A stretch of DNA of 64,000 nt from Flammeovirgaceae bacterium UBA5585. Lineage in GTDB: Bacteria > Bacteroidota > Bacteroidia > Cytophagales > Cyclobacteriaceae. Each line of letters starts with the position of its first letter. Position 1 is the first letter of the stretch. The position numbers and the translations under genes are program-made. Below are positions 35,114 to 44,943 of this stretch, piece by piece. Below the pieces are notes generated by a model. The model did no database searches, had not been told where the DNA came from, and saw nothing but the letters and a program-made list of their open reading frames with translations. The DNA lies in contig DILT01000013.1 of assembly GCA_002425185.1 (NCBI GenBank), positions 124,001 through 188,000 on the forward strand. The letters are read 5' to 3'.

Positions 35114-37336
35114 ATGAAAAATCTACTTGTATTACTTTTTGCCTTTCAGGCCTTTGCACTGTGGGCGCAGGAACCCGCCAAATGGCAGGGCAAGTTTGAA
35201 CAACTCGGCACAACGTTACCAACACCGAATGAATACCGAACCGGTTCAGGCGCCCCCGGCCCAAAATACTGGCAGCAAAAAGCGGATTACGTAATTAACG
35301 TTGAACTTAATGACGACAACCAATCTATTACCGGAACAGAAACTATCACTTACCACAATAATTCTCCTGAGAATTTAACGTACTTATGGTTGCAGTTAGA
35401 TCAGAACGTGATTGCCCAAAACAGTTTAAAAAGTCAGACGCGTCCATCCAGTCTGCGCGATTCTATTCCTGCAAAATTTGTAGCCGGATCGCTTGGTTTA
35501 TACGACTTTGATGGTGGTTATAAAATCAAATCCGTTACCGATGCTTCAGGCAAAGCATTGCCCTTTACCATTAATCAAACCATGATGCGGGTAGATCTAC
35601 CACAAGCGCTTGCGGCCGGGCAGAGATATTCTTTTCAGGTAGCGTGGTCGTACAACATTGGCGACCGGATGAAAGACGGTGAGCGCAGTGGATTGGAATT
35701 CTTTCCGGAAGATGGAAATTATGTTTACACCATTGCTCAGTTTTTTCCTCGCATGTGTGTGTTTGATGACGTAAACGGCTGGCAAAACAAGCAGTTTCTT
35801 GGTCAGGGTGAGTTTGCGTTGCCTTTTGGTGATTATAAAGTGAAGATCACCGTTCCGGCCGATCATGTTGTGGCGGCAACAGGCACATTAAAAAATTCCA
35901 ACGAGGTACTTACCAAAACTGAACTCGAGCGTTTTGAAAAAGCCAAAACATCTTTCGATAAACCCGTAATTATTGTAACGCAGGCCGAGGCAACTCAAAA
36001 AGAGAAAACAAAATCGAAAGCCAAAAAAACCTGGGAGTTCCATGCCGATAACGTGCGCGATTTTGCTTTCGCTTCATCCCGTAAATTTATTTGGGATGCG
36101 CAGGCCGTGAAAATCAACGATAAAACCCCGTTGGCGATGTCGTTCTATCCGAAAGAAGGAAACCCGTTGTGGGAAAAAGAATCTACACTGGCGGTAAAAA
36201 ACACCCTTGAGGTTTATTCCCGCATGACAATCGACTATCCTTACCCGGTAGCAATCTCCGTACACGCTGCCTCTATTGGTATGGAATACCCGATGATCTG
36301 CTTCAACTTTGGTCGACCAAAGAAAGATGGAAGTTATACCGCTTCCGACAGGACACGCATGATTGGTGTAATTGTACATGAGGTAGGACACAACTTCTTC
36401 CCCATGATCATCAACAACGATGAGCGCCAGTGGACATGGATGGACGAGGGCATCAACAGTTTTGTTCAATTGGTCACCGAATTAGAGCGCTATCCAAAAG
36501 ACAACTGGAGCCGCGGTTTACCCGAGGGATTGGTGGGCTACATGAAAGGCGATAAATCTTTGCAGCGCCCGCTCATGACCAACTCGGAACAGGTTATTCA
36601 GTTCGGTGCAGAGCAATACCAAAAAGCTGCCACCGCCATGTACATTCTGCGCGAAACCGTTATGGGTAAAGATCTTTTTGATAAAGCTTTTAAGGAATAT
36701 TCAGAACGCTGGGCGTTTAAACACCCACAACCAGCCGACTTCTTCCGTACCATGGAAGATGCTTCGGCTGTTGACCTGGATTGGTTCTGGAGAGGTTGGT
36801 TTTACACCACCGATAATGTGGATCAATCCATTGACCAGGTGAAGTGGTATACGCTGCGCACCGAACAGACCAAAATGGAAAAACAGGTAACGGCTAAAAA
36901 GTCGGAGGTTGGAGCAGGCTCGGGCAAAAAAGAGTACAACGATTTCTCGGCTGGACCGGAGCCCATCAGCATATTACCCACTGATCAACGGTTCTACACT
37001 GAGTTTCAAAATCGCATAGATGATAAAGCTGTTCTTAGCAAACTTCAGAATAAAAATATGTACGAATTGAAGCTTTCCAACAAGGGTGGTTTGGTGATGC
37101 CGGTAATTATTGAATGGACCTTTAAAGATGGTTCCAAAGAAGTGGATCGTATTCCCGCTGAAATCTGGCGAACGAATGAAAACACGGTAACAAAAGTTTT
37201 TGTAAAGGAGAAAGAAGTGGTGAATATTGTACTTGACCCTTTCAAAGAAACTACCGACATCAATAGCGCTGATAACGTATTTCCCAAGCGGGCAACGGAA
37301 TCAAAATTTGATCAGTTTAAGAAAGGAACGAATTAA
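35114..37336 (+). CDS. M1-family zinc metallopeptidase, exported
   Basis: A signal peptide (1-19) precedes a 740-residue enzyme. The N-terminal beta sandwich covers about 40-250. The catalytic domain has HEVGH (His422, Glu423, His426) and the third zinc ligand Glu445, at the standard spacing of HExxH-x18-E. The chain ends in a beta domain. It probably clips N-terminal residues from peptides in the periplasm. A good terminator follows the stop. Confidence 0.93.
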   Translation: MKNLLVLLFAFQAFALWAQEPAKWQGKFEQLGTTLPTPNEYRTGSGAPGPKYWQQKADYVINVELNDDNQSITGTETITYHNNSPENLTYLWLQLDQNVIAQNSLKSQTRPSSLRDSIPAKFVAGSLGLYDFDGGYKIKSVTDASGKALPFTINQTMMRVDLPQALAAGQRYSFQVAWSYNIGDRMKDGERSGLEFFPEDGNYVYTIAQFFPRMCVFDDVNGWQNKQFLGQGEFALPFGDYKVKITVPADHVVAATGTLKNSNEVLTKTELERFEKAKTSFDKPVIIVTQAEATQKEKTKSKAKKTWEFHADNVRDFAFASSRKFIWDAQAVKINDKTPLAMSFYPKEGNPLWEKESTLAVKNTLEVYSRMTIDYPYPVAISVHAASIGMEYPMICFNFGRPKKDGSYTASDRTRMIGVIVHEVGHNFFPMIINNDERQWTWMDEGINSFVQLVTELERYPKDNWSRGLPEGLVGYMKGDKSLQRPLMTNSEQVIQFGAEQYQKAATAMYILRETVMGKDLFDKAFKEYSERWAFKHPQPADFFRTMEDASAVDLDWFWRGWFYTTDNVDQSIDQVKWYTLRTEQTKMEKQVTAKKSEVGAGSGKKEYNDFSAGPEPISILPTDQRFYTEFQNRIDDKAVLSKLQNKNMYELKLSNKGGLVMPVIIEWTFKDGSKEVDRIPAEIWRTNENTVTKVFVKEKEVVNIVLDPFKETTDINSADNVFPKRATESKFDQFKKGTN

Positions 37337-37427
37337 TTATTTATAACCCATCTCAAAAATGGTTGTAATCGCGAACAATGATCCGCGATCCAATTAATTG
37401 AATAGAAGAAATGTGAGACACCTGCCG

Positions 37428-37445
37428 GCCTGCCGGTAGGCAGGC
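37428..37445. repeat. GCCTGCC dispersed palindrome, copy 2
   Basis: GCCTGCC (37428-37434) and GGCAGGC (37439-37445) flank GGTA. Perfect seven-base arms, same core as the palindromes at 767, 57904, 62294 and 62479. It sits between convergent genes. Confidence 0.6.
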
Positions 37446-37502
37446 TCAAGGCCGGTATGACGACATTCTGTTTGATATTTTTGAGATGGGTTCTGGATAT
37501 TC

Positions 37503-37540
37503 AGACCTCCAATGTCTTAAAGATCTTGGAGGTCTTTTTA
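37503..37540 (+). terminator. Rho-independent terminator after the M1 gene
   Basis: AGACCTCCAA (37503-37512) pairs with TTGGAGGTCT (37526-37535) and is followed by TTTTA. The right arm and T tract abut the 3' end of the convergent dehydratase gene. Confidence 0.75.
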
Positions 37541-38491
37541 TTTATACTCTGCAAACAAATTACACGCACGCTCTACATCAACATTCCCACCGGATAGAAT
37601 AATCCCCACCCTTTTCCCCGCAAATTTTTTCTTCTCTTTCAACACAACTGCTAACGGTACGGAACAAGAAGGTTCAACAATGATTTTCATCCGCTCCCAA
37701 ATCAACCGCATAGCAGAAATGATTTCAGCATCCGTTACGGTAATGATCTCTTTTACAAGATCGCGTATAATGGGAAAGGTTTTGTCGCCTAATGAAGTAA
37801 GCAATCCATCCGCAACGCCTTTGGCCTGGGAGGGTTCAATTTTTCCACTCCGTAACGACCGGTAAGCATCATCGGCACTGGCAGGCTCCCCGGCTATAAC
37901 CTGGGTACCTGATGAAAAGTATTTTGCTGCGAGCAATGTTCCGCTTAGTAAACCACCTCCTCCAACAGGCGCCAGGATGACATCAAGTTTTTCGGTGTCT
38001 TCAATTAATTCCTTTGCAGCCGTTGCCTGTCCGGCAATCACATCGTAATTATTAAATGGGTGAATTTCGGTAGCGTTGGTTTTTTTTATCACCTCAGCCA
38101 GTGTTGATTCGCGTGCTTCAAGCGTGGGCTCACATTCAAAAATTTGCCCTTCAAATCCTTTTACGCCACGCTTTTTCACTTCCGGAGCCGTTGAGGGCAT
38201 AACAATATATGCGGGCACACCCAATAATTTTGCGGCACGCGCCAGTGCCTGTGCATGGTTGCCGGAAGAATGTGTAGCCAATCCCTTTTCAAGAGCTTCT
38301 TTGCTTAAAGAAAGTGCAGCATTCATGGCACCGCGTGCTTTAAAAGCTCCGATTTTCTGAAAGTTCTCACACTTAAAAAAAATTTTACAGCCGGCCAGTT
38401 CATTAATGCTATTCGAACTGATTACCGGGGTACGATGGATATAAGGCTTTATGCGTTCGTGTGCCTGCAGAATTGTTTCTTTTGTTATCAT
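37538..38491 (-). CDS. PLP-dependent threonine dehydratase or serine racemase
   Basis: The 317-residue fold-type II PLP enzyme has the Schiff-base Lys51 in FKARGAMN, the substrate loop THSSGNHAQALA and the phosphate-binding GGGGLLSG near residue 178. It lacks the C-terminal ACT regulatory domain, so it is the short catabolic type (TdcB-like) or a serine racemase; the sequence cannot separate them. It runs convergent to the M1 gene and upstream of the convergent terminator. Confidence 0.88.
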   Translation of the reverse strand: MITKETILQAHERIKPYIHRTPVISSNSINELAGCKIFFKCENFQKIGAFKARGAMNAALSLSKEALEKGLATHSSGNHAQALARAAKLLGVPAYIVMPSTAPEVKKRGVKGFEGQIFECEPTLEARESTLAEVIKKTNATEIHPFNNYDVIAGQATAAKELIEDTEKLDVILAPVGGGGLLSGTLLAAKYFSSGTQVIAGEPASADDAYRSLRSGKIEPSQAKGVADGLLTSLGDKTFPIIRDLVKEIITVTDAEIISAMRLIWERMKIIVEPSCSVPLAVVLKEKKKFAGKRVGIILSGGNVDVERACNLFAEYK

Positions 38492-38540
38492 AAACTCGGA
38501 GCTACCAGGTTACATGTTTGTAAGTTACGTCTTTGTAAGT

Positions 38541-41261
38541 TTAATGCGCTTCCAGCCAGTTTTTTCCAGTACCCACCTCCACCTCCATCGGCACTTCCAA
38601 ATGCACCGCACTCTTCATCAGTTTGCTTACATTTTCTTTAATCAACTCTACCTCATCTTTGTGCACATCAAAAACCAGTTCATCGTGTACCTGCATAATC
38701 ATGCGTGATTTTACTTTTTCTTTTACCATCCATCGGTGAATATTCACCATGGCAATTTTTATAATGTCTGCCGCACTGCCTTGTATGGGTGCATTGATGG
38801 CATTGCGCTCAGCAAACCCGCGGGTGGTGATGTTGCGGGAATTAATATCACGAAGGTATCGCCTCCTGCCCAAAATTGTTTCTACGTACTCCTTCTCACG
38901 CGCTTCCAGAATAGCGTTATCCATATACCGCTTAATGGCCGGAAACTCTTCAAAATAAGCACTGATTATCTCGGCTGCTTCCGAACGTGAAATGTTCAGG
39001 TTTTGCGACAACCCAAAGGCTGTACTTCCATACAGAATTCCAAAGTTTACTTCCTTGGCCTTTCGCCTCATATCGGGAGTTACTTGTTCAATCGGCACCT
39101 TAAATACTTTTGCTGCAGTGGTGGTGTGGATGTCGCGTTTGTTTTTAAAGGCTTCAATCATAATCTCATCCTTTGCAAACGATGCGGCAATGCGTAATTC
39201 AATTTGCGAGTAATCGGCCGACATAAATACGAAATTCTTATCCCGGGGGATGAATGCTTTTCGGATTTGTCTTCCCTTTTCCGTACGGATGGGTATGTTT
39301 TGCAGGTTGGGATTGTTGGAGCTTAGCCGGCCGGTGGCTGCCACAGCCTGACGATAGTCGGTGTGGATTCTTCCATCGCGCTTGTCAATGAGTTTTGGCA
39401 AAGCATCTACATACGTGGAACGCAGTTTTTCGTATTCACGGTAATCCAGAATTTTTTTAACAATCTCACTTTCACCGGCAAGTTTGTTAAGCACATCTTC
39501 ACCTGTAGCATACTGACCGGTTTTTGTTTTCTTGGGCTTATCGCCCAGTTTCATTTTTTCAAACAGTATTTCGCCAAGTTGTTTTGGTGAGCTTATGTTA
39601 AACTCCTGGCCAGCCAGCTTGAATATTTCTTTTTGCACGCGTTCACTTTCTGCTTTCAGATCATCCGACATTTTGTAAAGCACATCTTCATCGATAGTAA
39701 CACCTTCAAACTCCATGCTGGCCAATACCTGTACCAGCGGCATTTCCACATCGCGCATCAGACTAGAGTGTCCACGTTTTTCGAGCTCGGGCTGAAGTTT
39801 ACCCTTCAACTGGAGCGCGAGGTCGGCATGCTCACACAAGCGATCATAAACCTCTCCATCCTTGTCGCCCATGGTTCGGTAATTAAAATACAACTCTGAA
39901 AGGGTTTGCAGGTCGTGTGCAGATTCAGGCTCCACCAGGTAATGAGCAATCATCGTATCAAACAGTGGACTACTCACTACCACACCATAATCTTTTAATG
40001 CAAGTATGGTGGCTTTGATATTATGCCCGATTTTAAATTTAGTTTCATCGGCTAACAGCGATGTAAAATCATTCAGGGTTTGTTCGTTTTCTACGGTAAC
40101 TGCAAATGCCTCCCCGGGCTTACACGAAAAAGCAATAGCCGAGATGGTATGATCATCGGATACGGCAACCTCAACTGAAAATTCTTTACTGTCCTTAAGT
40201 TTCAGCAACAAGGCCTTAGTACTTTCTTTATCGTTTATTGTTTGATAAGAGACCCCTTCCTTCAAAAAGCTTTTATGTTCACCTGCCACCGGCTCAGTCT
40301 TCTCTTCCTCTGTTTCTTCCGATGACGACTGGCCAAACATGGAAAGTTGTGAAGCTTTGGGTGCGGCAACCGGTGTTGAGGCATCACTGAACAACCGGTT
40401 CATCATCGTTTTAAATTCCAGCTCCTGAAAAATCGGTTTCAGCAACGCTTCATTTGGGCCGTTATACTTCAGATCATCTTCCTTAAACGCCACCGGCACA
40501 TCCAGAATTATGGTTGCCAGCTTTCGTGAGAGCAGTGCTTGTTCGCCATACTGTTGTACCAGTTCTTTCTGTTTGCCTTTTAATTCTGAAACGTGTTCAA
40601 TTATTCCTTCAATAGTTTTGTATTTCTTTAATAATGTGGCTGCTGTTTTCGGACCAAAACCAGGAATGCCGGGAATGTTATCCGAGCTATCGCCCTGCAG
40701 GCCCAACATTTCAACAACCTGATTCACGTTTTCAATGTCCCATCGTGCACAAACTTCTTCCGGCCCCATCACATCTACTGCATTCCCCATGTAAGCTGGT
40801 TTATACAGCTTCACTTTATCAGTCACCAATTGTCCGAAGTCTTTATCGGGTGTCATCATATAGACATCAAAGCCTGCGGCTTCCGCCTGATGCGCCAGTG
40901 TTCCGATAATATCATCTGCCTCGTAACCATCTTTTTCAAGAATAGGAATGTTAAATGCTCTTAGTATTTCCTTCACCTTAGGCACACCATAGCGAATATC
41001 TTCCGGGGTTTCCTGCCGGTTGGCTTTGTATGCTTCAAAAATCTCATCGCGAAAAGTTGGTGCGGACGTATCGAAGGCTACACCAATGTGCGTAGGCTTT
41101 TGCTTTTGCAAAACCTCCAGTAGTGTGTTGGTAAAGCCAAAAGGCACAGAGGTATTATGACCTTTTGAATTAATCCGTGGTGTTTTGGTAAACGCAAAAT
41201 GCGCGCGGTAGATTAGCGCATAGGCATCCAGTAAAAAAAGTTTTTTCGCAGGCTCACTCAT
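38541..41261 (-). CDS. polA: DNA polymerase I, proofreading site degenerate
   Basis: The 906-residue enzyme has a 5'-3' exonuclease/flap domain (about 1-290, with DGYEADDIIG and GDSSDNIPG) and an intact polymerase domain (motif A DYSQIELRIAA, motif B RRKAKEVNFGILYG, motif C QVHDELVFDV). The middle 3'-5' exonuclease region aligns in frame but its metal-site residues are altered: FSVEVAV (361-367) replaces FxFDTET, KIGHNIKAT (410-418) lacks the motif II Asp, and motif III reads CEHAD instead of AEDAD. Okazaki-fragment processing is expected to work, proofreading not. Divergent from the ligase gene. Confidence 0.95.
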   Translation of the reverse strand: MSEPAKKLFLLDAYALIYRAHFAFTKTPRINSKGHNTSVPFGFTNTLLEVLQKQKPTHIGVAFDTSAPTFRDEIFEAYKANRQETPEDIRYGVPKVKEILRAFNIPILEKDGYEADDIIGTLAHQAEAAGFDVYMMTPDKDFGQLVTDKVKLYKPAYMGNAVDVMGPEEVCARWDIENVNQVVEMLGLQGDSSDNIPGIPGFGPKTAATLLKKYKTIEGIIEHVSELKGKQKELVQQYGEQALLSRKLATIILDVPVAFKEDDLKYNGPNEALLKPIFQELEFKTMMNRLFSDASTPVAAPKASQLSMFGQSSSEETEEEKTEPVAGEHKSFLKEGVSYQTINDKESTKALLLKLKDSKEFSVEVAVSDDHTISAIAFSCKPGEAFAVTVENEQTLNDFTSLLADETKFKIGHNIKATILALKDYGVVVSSPLFDTMIAHYLVEPESAHDLQTLSELYFNYRTMGDKDGEVYDRLCEHADLALQLKGKLQPELEKRGHSSLMRDVEMPLVQVLASMEFEGVTIDEDVLYKMSDDLKAESERVQKEIFKLAGQEFNISSPKQLGEILFEKMKLGDKPKKTKTGQYATGEDVLNKLAGESEIVKKILDYREYEKLRSTYVDALPKLIDKRDGRIHTDYRQAVAATGRLSSNNPNLQNIPIRTEKGRQIRKAFIPRDKNFVFMSADYSQIELRIAASFAKDEIMIEAFKNKRDIHTTTAAKVFKVPIEQVTPDMRRKAKEVNFGILYGSTAFGLSQNLNISRSEAAEIISAYFEEFPAIKRYMDNAILEAREKEYVETILGRRRYLRDINSRNITTRGFAERNAINAPIQGSAADIIKIAMVNIHRWMVKEKVKSRMIMQVHDELVFDVHKDEVELIKENVSKLMKSAVHLEVPMEVEVGTGKNWLEAH

Positions 41262-41339
41262 GGTGGCGAAGGTAAAAAAGAAGGGCTTTTATTTTTACAC
41301 TTTTCTGAGTAAATAGACAAACCTTAAAACCATCCAACT

Positions 41340-42980
41340 ATGAGCTCAAGCCCGCTAGCACAGTTTCTGAAATGGGAGAAAGAAATTCCGCAACAACTTT
41401 TTCTTCGCCAACCCTTTAACGGTCAATGGAAAACGTGGACGTATCAGCAAGCCGGAGATGAAATAAGACGTGTAGCCAACGGCCTTCGGTCGCTGGGCTT
41501 TCCTAAGGAAAGTAAGGTGGCGCTGCTCTCTAAAAACTGTGCGCATTGGGTAATGGCCGATCTGGCCATTATGATGGCAGGTTATGTTTCCGTGCCGCTT
41601 TACGCGACCATCACCGCATCATCCATTCATCAGATAGTGGAACACAGCGAAGCCAAACTGATTATTGTTGGTAAGCTGGATGACTATAGTCCCCAACGGC
41701 AAGGGATTCCCGGTACAGTAGTCAAGCTGGGTATTGGCGCGTATGGAATTGATGAAGACCACAGCTGGGAACAATGGGTAATGCAATTTGAACCCCTGCA
41801 GGAAGTCCATCCGTGGAAAGGTGAAGATTTACTTACGATCATGTACACTTCGGGCACTACCGGAAAACCAAAGGGTGTTATGCACAGTGTTGGCAATTTT
41901 GATGCAACCCTTACACAAGCCATCGGTGAATTGAGCATTCAAAAACACCCCACCTTATTTTCATACTTACCCATGAGCCACATTGCCGAACGAATGGGTA
42001 TTGAAATGATGGGTATTTATCAGGGTGGAAATTTTTCCTTTCCGGAAACCCTGGAGTCGTTTCCCAAAAATCTGGCCGACACACAACCCACACACTTCTT
42101 TGCCGTGCCTCGCATTTGGGCAAAATTCAATGAAAAGATTCTGGAAAAACTGCCGCAAAAAAAGCTCAGCACCCTATTGGCTATTCCACTGGTAAGTACA
42201 CTTATTAAAAATAAAATCAAAAAAGGATTAGGCCTTTCACGCGCAAAGCAAATTTTTAGTGGAGCCGCACCCATATCGGTTGATTTACTGAAATGGTTTG
42301 AATCGATTGGTGTACAGATTTTACAAGCCTATGGCATGACGGAAGATTGTGTGTATGCGCACTTCAATCGTAATGATAATAACCGCCACGGCACGGTTGG
42401 ATTACCGTTAAAAGGCTTGTCGGTAAAACTTGCCGATAACGGTGAGATACGGGTTAAATGTCCTGGCCTTACGTTGGGGTATTACAAGGAACCGGAGCTT
42501 ACTAAAGAACTTTTCGATGAAGAAGGTTACTTAAAAACCGGTGACCAGGGAGAAATTTCAAAGGATGGATTTTTGACAATTACGGGGCGGGTGAAAGATT
42601 TATTTAAAACCGATAAGGGAAAATATATTGCACCGGCCCCCATCGAAATGAAACTGCTCAGCAATCCGGATATTGAGCAAGTATGTGTGGTGGGTATGGG
42701 TGTGCCGCAGCCCATAGCGCTTACTGTCTTATCCGCCAGTGGAAAAACCAAAACGAAAGAGCACCTGATCAACAGCATCCGTAAAACGCTCGATGAAATA
42801 AATCCTGAGCTTGAGTCGCACGAGCAGGTGGAGAAGGCTGTTATTATGAAGGATGATTGGTCGGTGGAGAATAATTTGCTGACGCCCACCTTAAAAGTAA
42901 AGCGAAACGAAGTAGAAAAAATTCATCTGCCGCATTATCCGAAGTGGTATAATACCGATGGAAAAGTAGTTTGGGAGTGA
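41340..42980 (+). CDS. AMP-dependent acyl-CoA synthetase
   Basis: This 546-residue adenylating enzyme activates fatty acids to acyl-CoA. The A3 loop YTSGTTGKPKG (about 181), A5 YGMTEDC (about 336) and A7-A8 TGDQGEISKDGFL through GRVKDLFKT (about 400-425) are present; the A10 Lys region is shifted and not certain. The length and ATIT loop fit long-chain fatty acid ligases of the phylum (FadD15-like). No signal peptide. It shares a divergent 78-base promoter region with polA. Confidence 0.9.
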   Translation: MSSSPLAQFLKWEKEIPQQLFLRQPFNGQWKTWTYQQAGDEIRRVANGLRSLGFPKESKVALLSKNCAHWVMADLAIMMAGYVSVPLYATITASSIHQIVEHSEAKLIIVGKLDDYSPQRQGIPGTVVKLGIGAYGIDEDHSWEQWVMQFEPLQEVHPWKGEDLLTIMYTSGTTGKPKGVMHSVGNFDATLTQAIGELSIQKHPTLFSYLPMSHIAERMGIEMMGIYQGGNFSFPETLESFPKNLADTQPTHFFAVPRIWAKFNEKILEKLPQKKLSTLLAIPLVSTLIKNKIKKGLGLSRAKQIFSGAAPISVDLLKWFESIGVQILQAYGMTEDCVYAHFNRNDNNRHGTVGLPLKGLSVKLADNGEIRVKCPGLTLGYYKEPELTKELFDEEGYLKTGDQGEISKDGFLTITGRVKDLFKTDKGKYIAPAPIEMKLLSNPDIEQVCVVGMGVPQPIALTVLSASGKTKTKEHLINSIRKTLDEINPELESHEQVEKAVIMKDDWSVENNLLTPTLKVKRNEVEKIHLPHYPKWYNTDGKVVWE

Positions 42981-43062
42981 TCAATGTCATACAGCATAAC
43001 TGATCTTCATCAGGCGCTTTAAAAAATTGCCATGGTACTTTGAGATACAAAATCAAAGAGCC

Positions 43063-43488
43063 ATGAAAAAGCGCGAACCTGTGAGTACCATCATGACGAA
43101 AAATGTTGTGGCTGTACAGTTGGATGACACCCTCCTCAATGCCAACAAGCTCATCCTCAAACATCATATCCGCCACCTGCCGGTGGTACATGGCACACAA
43201 CTGGTGGGCATGCTCAGTAAAACGGATATTAACCGTTTAACCTTCAGCGGGCTTTTTGCAGGTGAGGGTGATGTAGATGAAGCCGTGTTCGATATGTTGA
43301 ACATTGGCCAGGTGATGTCACACAAACCACGTGCAGTAAAAGAATCGGATACCATAAAAGAAGTAGCTGAAATTCTTTCGAAGGAAGAATTTCACGCGTT
43401 GCCTGTAGTAGCGGATAATGATGAAAGTAAATTAGTGGGTATTGTTACTACTACGGATGTTATCAAGTATATGCTGGAGCAGTATTAA
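43063..43488 (+). CDS. two-CBS-domain protein
   Basis: The ATG at 43063 (MKKREPVSTIMTKN) is the fitting start; an upstream TTG adds 12 residues without family character. The 141 residues are two tandem CBS domains (VSTIMTKNVVAVQ at 7-60 and VMSHKPRAVKESDT at 80-135), ending with GIVTTTDVIKYML. CBS pairs bind adenine nucleotides and sense energy status. There is no fused enzyme or channel domain. It follows the acyl-CoA ligase gene by 82 bases; joint regulation is possible but unproved. Confidence 0.85.
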   Translation: MKKREPVSTIMTKNVVAVQLDDTLLNANKLILKHHIRHLPVVHGTQLVGMLSKTDINRLTFSGLFAGEGDVDEAVFDMLNIGQVMSHKPRAVKESDTIKEVAEILSKEEFHALPVVADNDESKLVGIVTTTDVIKYMLEQY

Positions 43489-43491
43489 ATA

Positions 43492-43553
43492 AGTTGACAA
43501 TTAATAATCTGCAATTAGCAATTATGCTATTGATCGATTGCCAATTGTCAACT
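43492..43553. repeat. inverted repeat between convergent genes
   Basis: AGTTGACAATT (43492-43502) and AATTGTCAACT (43543-43553) are perfect 11-base inverted arms, separated by about 40 bases that contain more AATTAGCAATT-like words. It sits between the convergent CBS and hydrolase genes and may act as a terminator in both directions. Confidence 0.45.
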
Positions 43554-43559
43554 GACCCT

Positions 43560-44402
43560 CTATTTCAACCGTGCCTTAAAAAATTCGAGTGTATTTTTAT
43601 GCGCATCGGCCGTAAATTCCTTGTTATGTTTAGGGTTGCTCGGGTTGGCAAAAGCATGATCGGCATCGTATGCTTTGATGGTAAGGTTTTTTCCCGCTGC
43701 TTTCATGTTGGCTTCAAACTTATCCATCACCGCCTTGTTGATCCATTGATCCTGCGTAGGCCAAATATTCAGCACATCGCAATTTAAAGTTTTCAACCGA
43801 TCAACATTTTCTTCCGGCATGCCATAGTACATCACTGCGGCAACGGCCTGCTTACCGGCTGTTAATGCTGCCTGCAGGGATTGGCCGCCACCAAAGCACC
43901 AACCCACCGTTCCTATTTTTGCATTTTTACCGGCATAATTCACGGCACCCTGAACAATGGCGTTGCCACGCTCTTGTTTAAATGCGCCCATCAATTGACC
44001 GGCCTCCTCGCGTTTATCCGTTACTTTACCATCGTACATATCAACGGCCAACACATTTACATTGCCCAGGTCATTAAATAATTGTTCGGCTTCACGCTTG
44101 ATGTGATCGTTTAACCCCCACCACTCCTGGAAAACAAAAATCCAGTTGTTGGTTTTGTTTTTGGCGGTGAGTAAATATCCGTTGACATCCTTTCCATCAG
44201 GTGTTTTAAAGGTAATCATCTTTCCAACAGAACTCTGGTGTGTATACGGAAGCGGATCAGCATGTGCCATATTAAAATCTTTATTGGAAGCGAAGAGCGC
44301 AAATTTTTCGGTTGACGGTGTGTGGCAAATAGTAATGCCATCCTGTGCCCTGGTTATCATGGCTATTAAACATAGCATGAAAAGTAAATTGATTTTTTTC
44401 AT
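43560..44402 (-). CDS. exported dienelactone hydrolase-family enzyme
   Basis: The signal peptide is MKKINLLFMLCLIAMITRAQ. The 260-residue mature domain has the family triad: nucleophile Cys in GWCFGGGQS, Asp in WPTQDQW and His in DADHAFANP. Cys rather than Ser as nucleophile is typical of the family. It hydrolyses lactone or ester bonds; the natural substrate is unknown. Its start lies 46 bases from the DinB gene stop, same strand. Confidence 0.88.
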   Translation of the reverse strand: MKKINLLFMLCLIAMITRAQDGITICHTPSTEKFALFASNKDFNMAHADPLPYTHQSSVGKMITFKTPDGKDVNGYLLTAKNKTNNWIFVFQEWWGLNDHIKREAEQLFNDLGNVNVLAVDMYDGKVTDKREEAGQLMGAFKQERGNAIVQGAVNYAGKNAKIGTVGWCFGGGQSLQAALTAGKQAVAAVMYYGMPEENVDRLKTLNCDVLNIWPTQDQWINKAVMDKFEANMKAAGKNLTIKAYDADHAFANPSNPKHNKEFTADAHKNTLEFFKARLK

Positions 44403-44448
44403 AGTTTGATTGTTTAGTTCTCATTAAACCCGTTATCGAAAATATTGT

Positions 44449-44919
44449 TCACGCCTTCAGTTGACCCGTAATTACTCTGTCATAGGTAATAAAATCTGTA
44501 TTGATGGGTTCATATCCGCGCTCGCGCATCAGCAACGCCACCTGGCCGCGGTGATACGTGGCGTGGTTTACCGTATGGATCATGATGTGTTCTATATTAT
44601 TTTCAAAGGAATGACCAACATAATTATGATAGCGAAGCTGCCGGTTGAAATCATCGTGTTCCTCAATGAACTGCACCCAGCGCTTTGAGCCTTCTTCACT
44701 AAATTCTTTTAACCGCCCGATAGAGTATAGTTTCCAAAGTTCAACATCGGGTGCCGGCAATCCTAAAATCCGGTGTAACCAAAGCAATTGTGCCGCCATC
44801 ACATGGCTCATCAGGGTCAGTATTTTTTCATCCGTTACCTTCTGTTGCTCCAATGCACCCAATACCCTTGAATTTGCCCACGCATTATATTGGTAGAGTT
44901 TCAGGAAATATTCCTTCAT
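44449..44919 (-). CDS. DinB-family protein
   Basis: The 156-residue four-helix DinB fold has the divalent-metal histidines in MSHVMAAQL and HTVNHATYHRGQ. Family members include bacillithiol/mycothiol-dependent transferases; in Bacteroidota most are uncharacterised. It is likely co-transcribed with the dienelactone hydrolase downstream, which might suggest a detoxification role, but this is speculative. The amidase gene starts divergently about 25 bases away. Confidence 0.85.
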   Translation of the reverse strand: MKEYFLKLYQYNAWANSRVLGALEQQKVTDEKILTLMSHVMAAQLLWLHRILGLPAPDVELWKLYSIGRLKEFSEEGSKRWVQFIEEHDDFNRQLRYHNYVGHSFENNIEHIMIHTVNHATYHRGQVALLMRERGYEPINTDFITYDRVITGQLKA

Positions 44920-44943
44920 ATCTTCGAAAAAAATAAAAATTGT

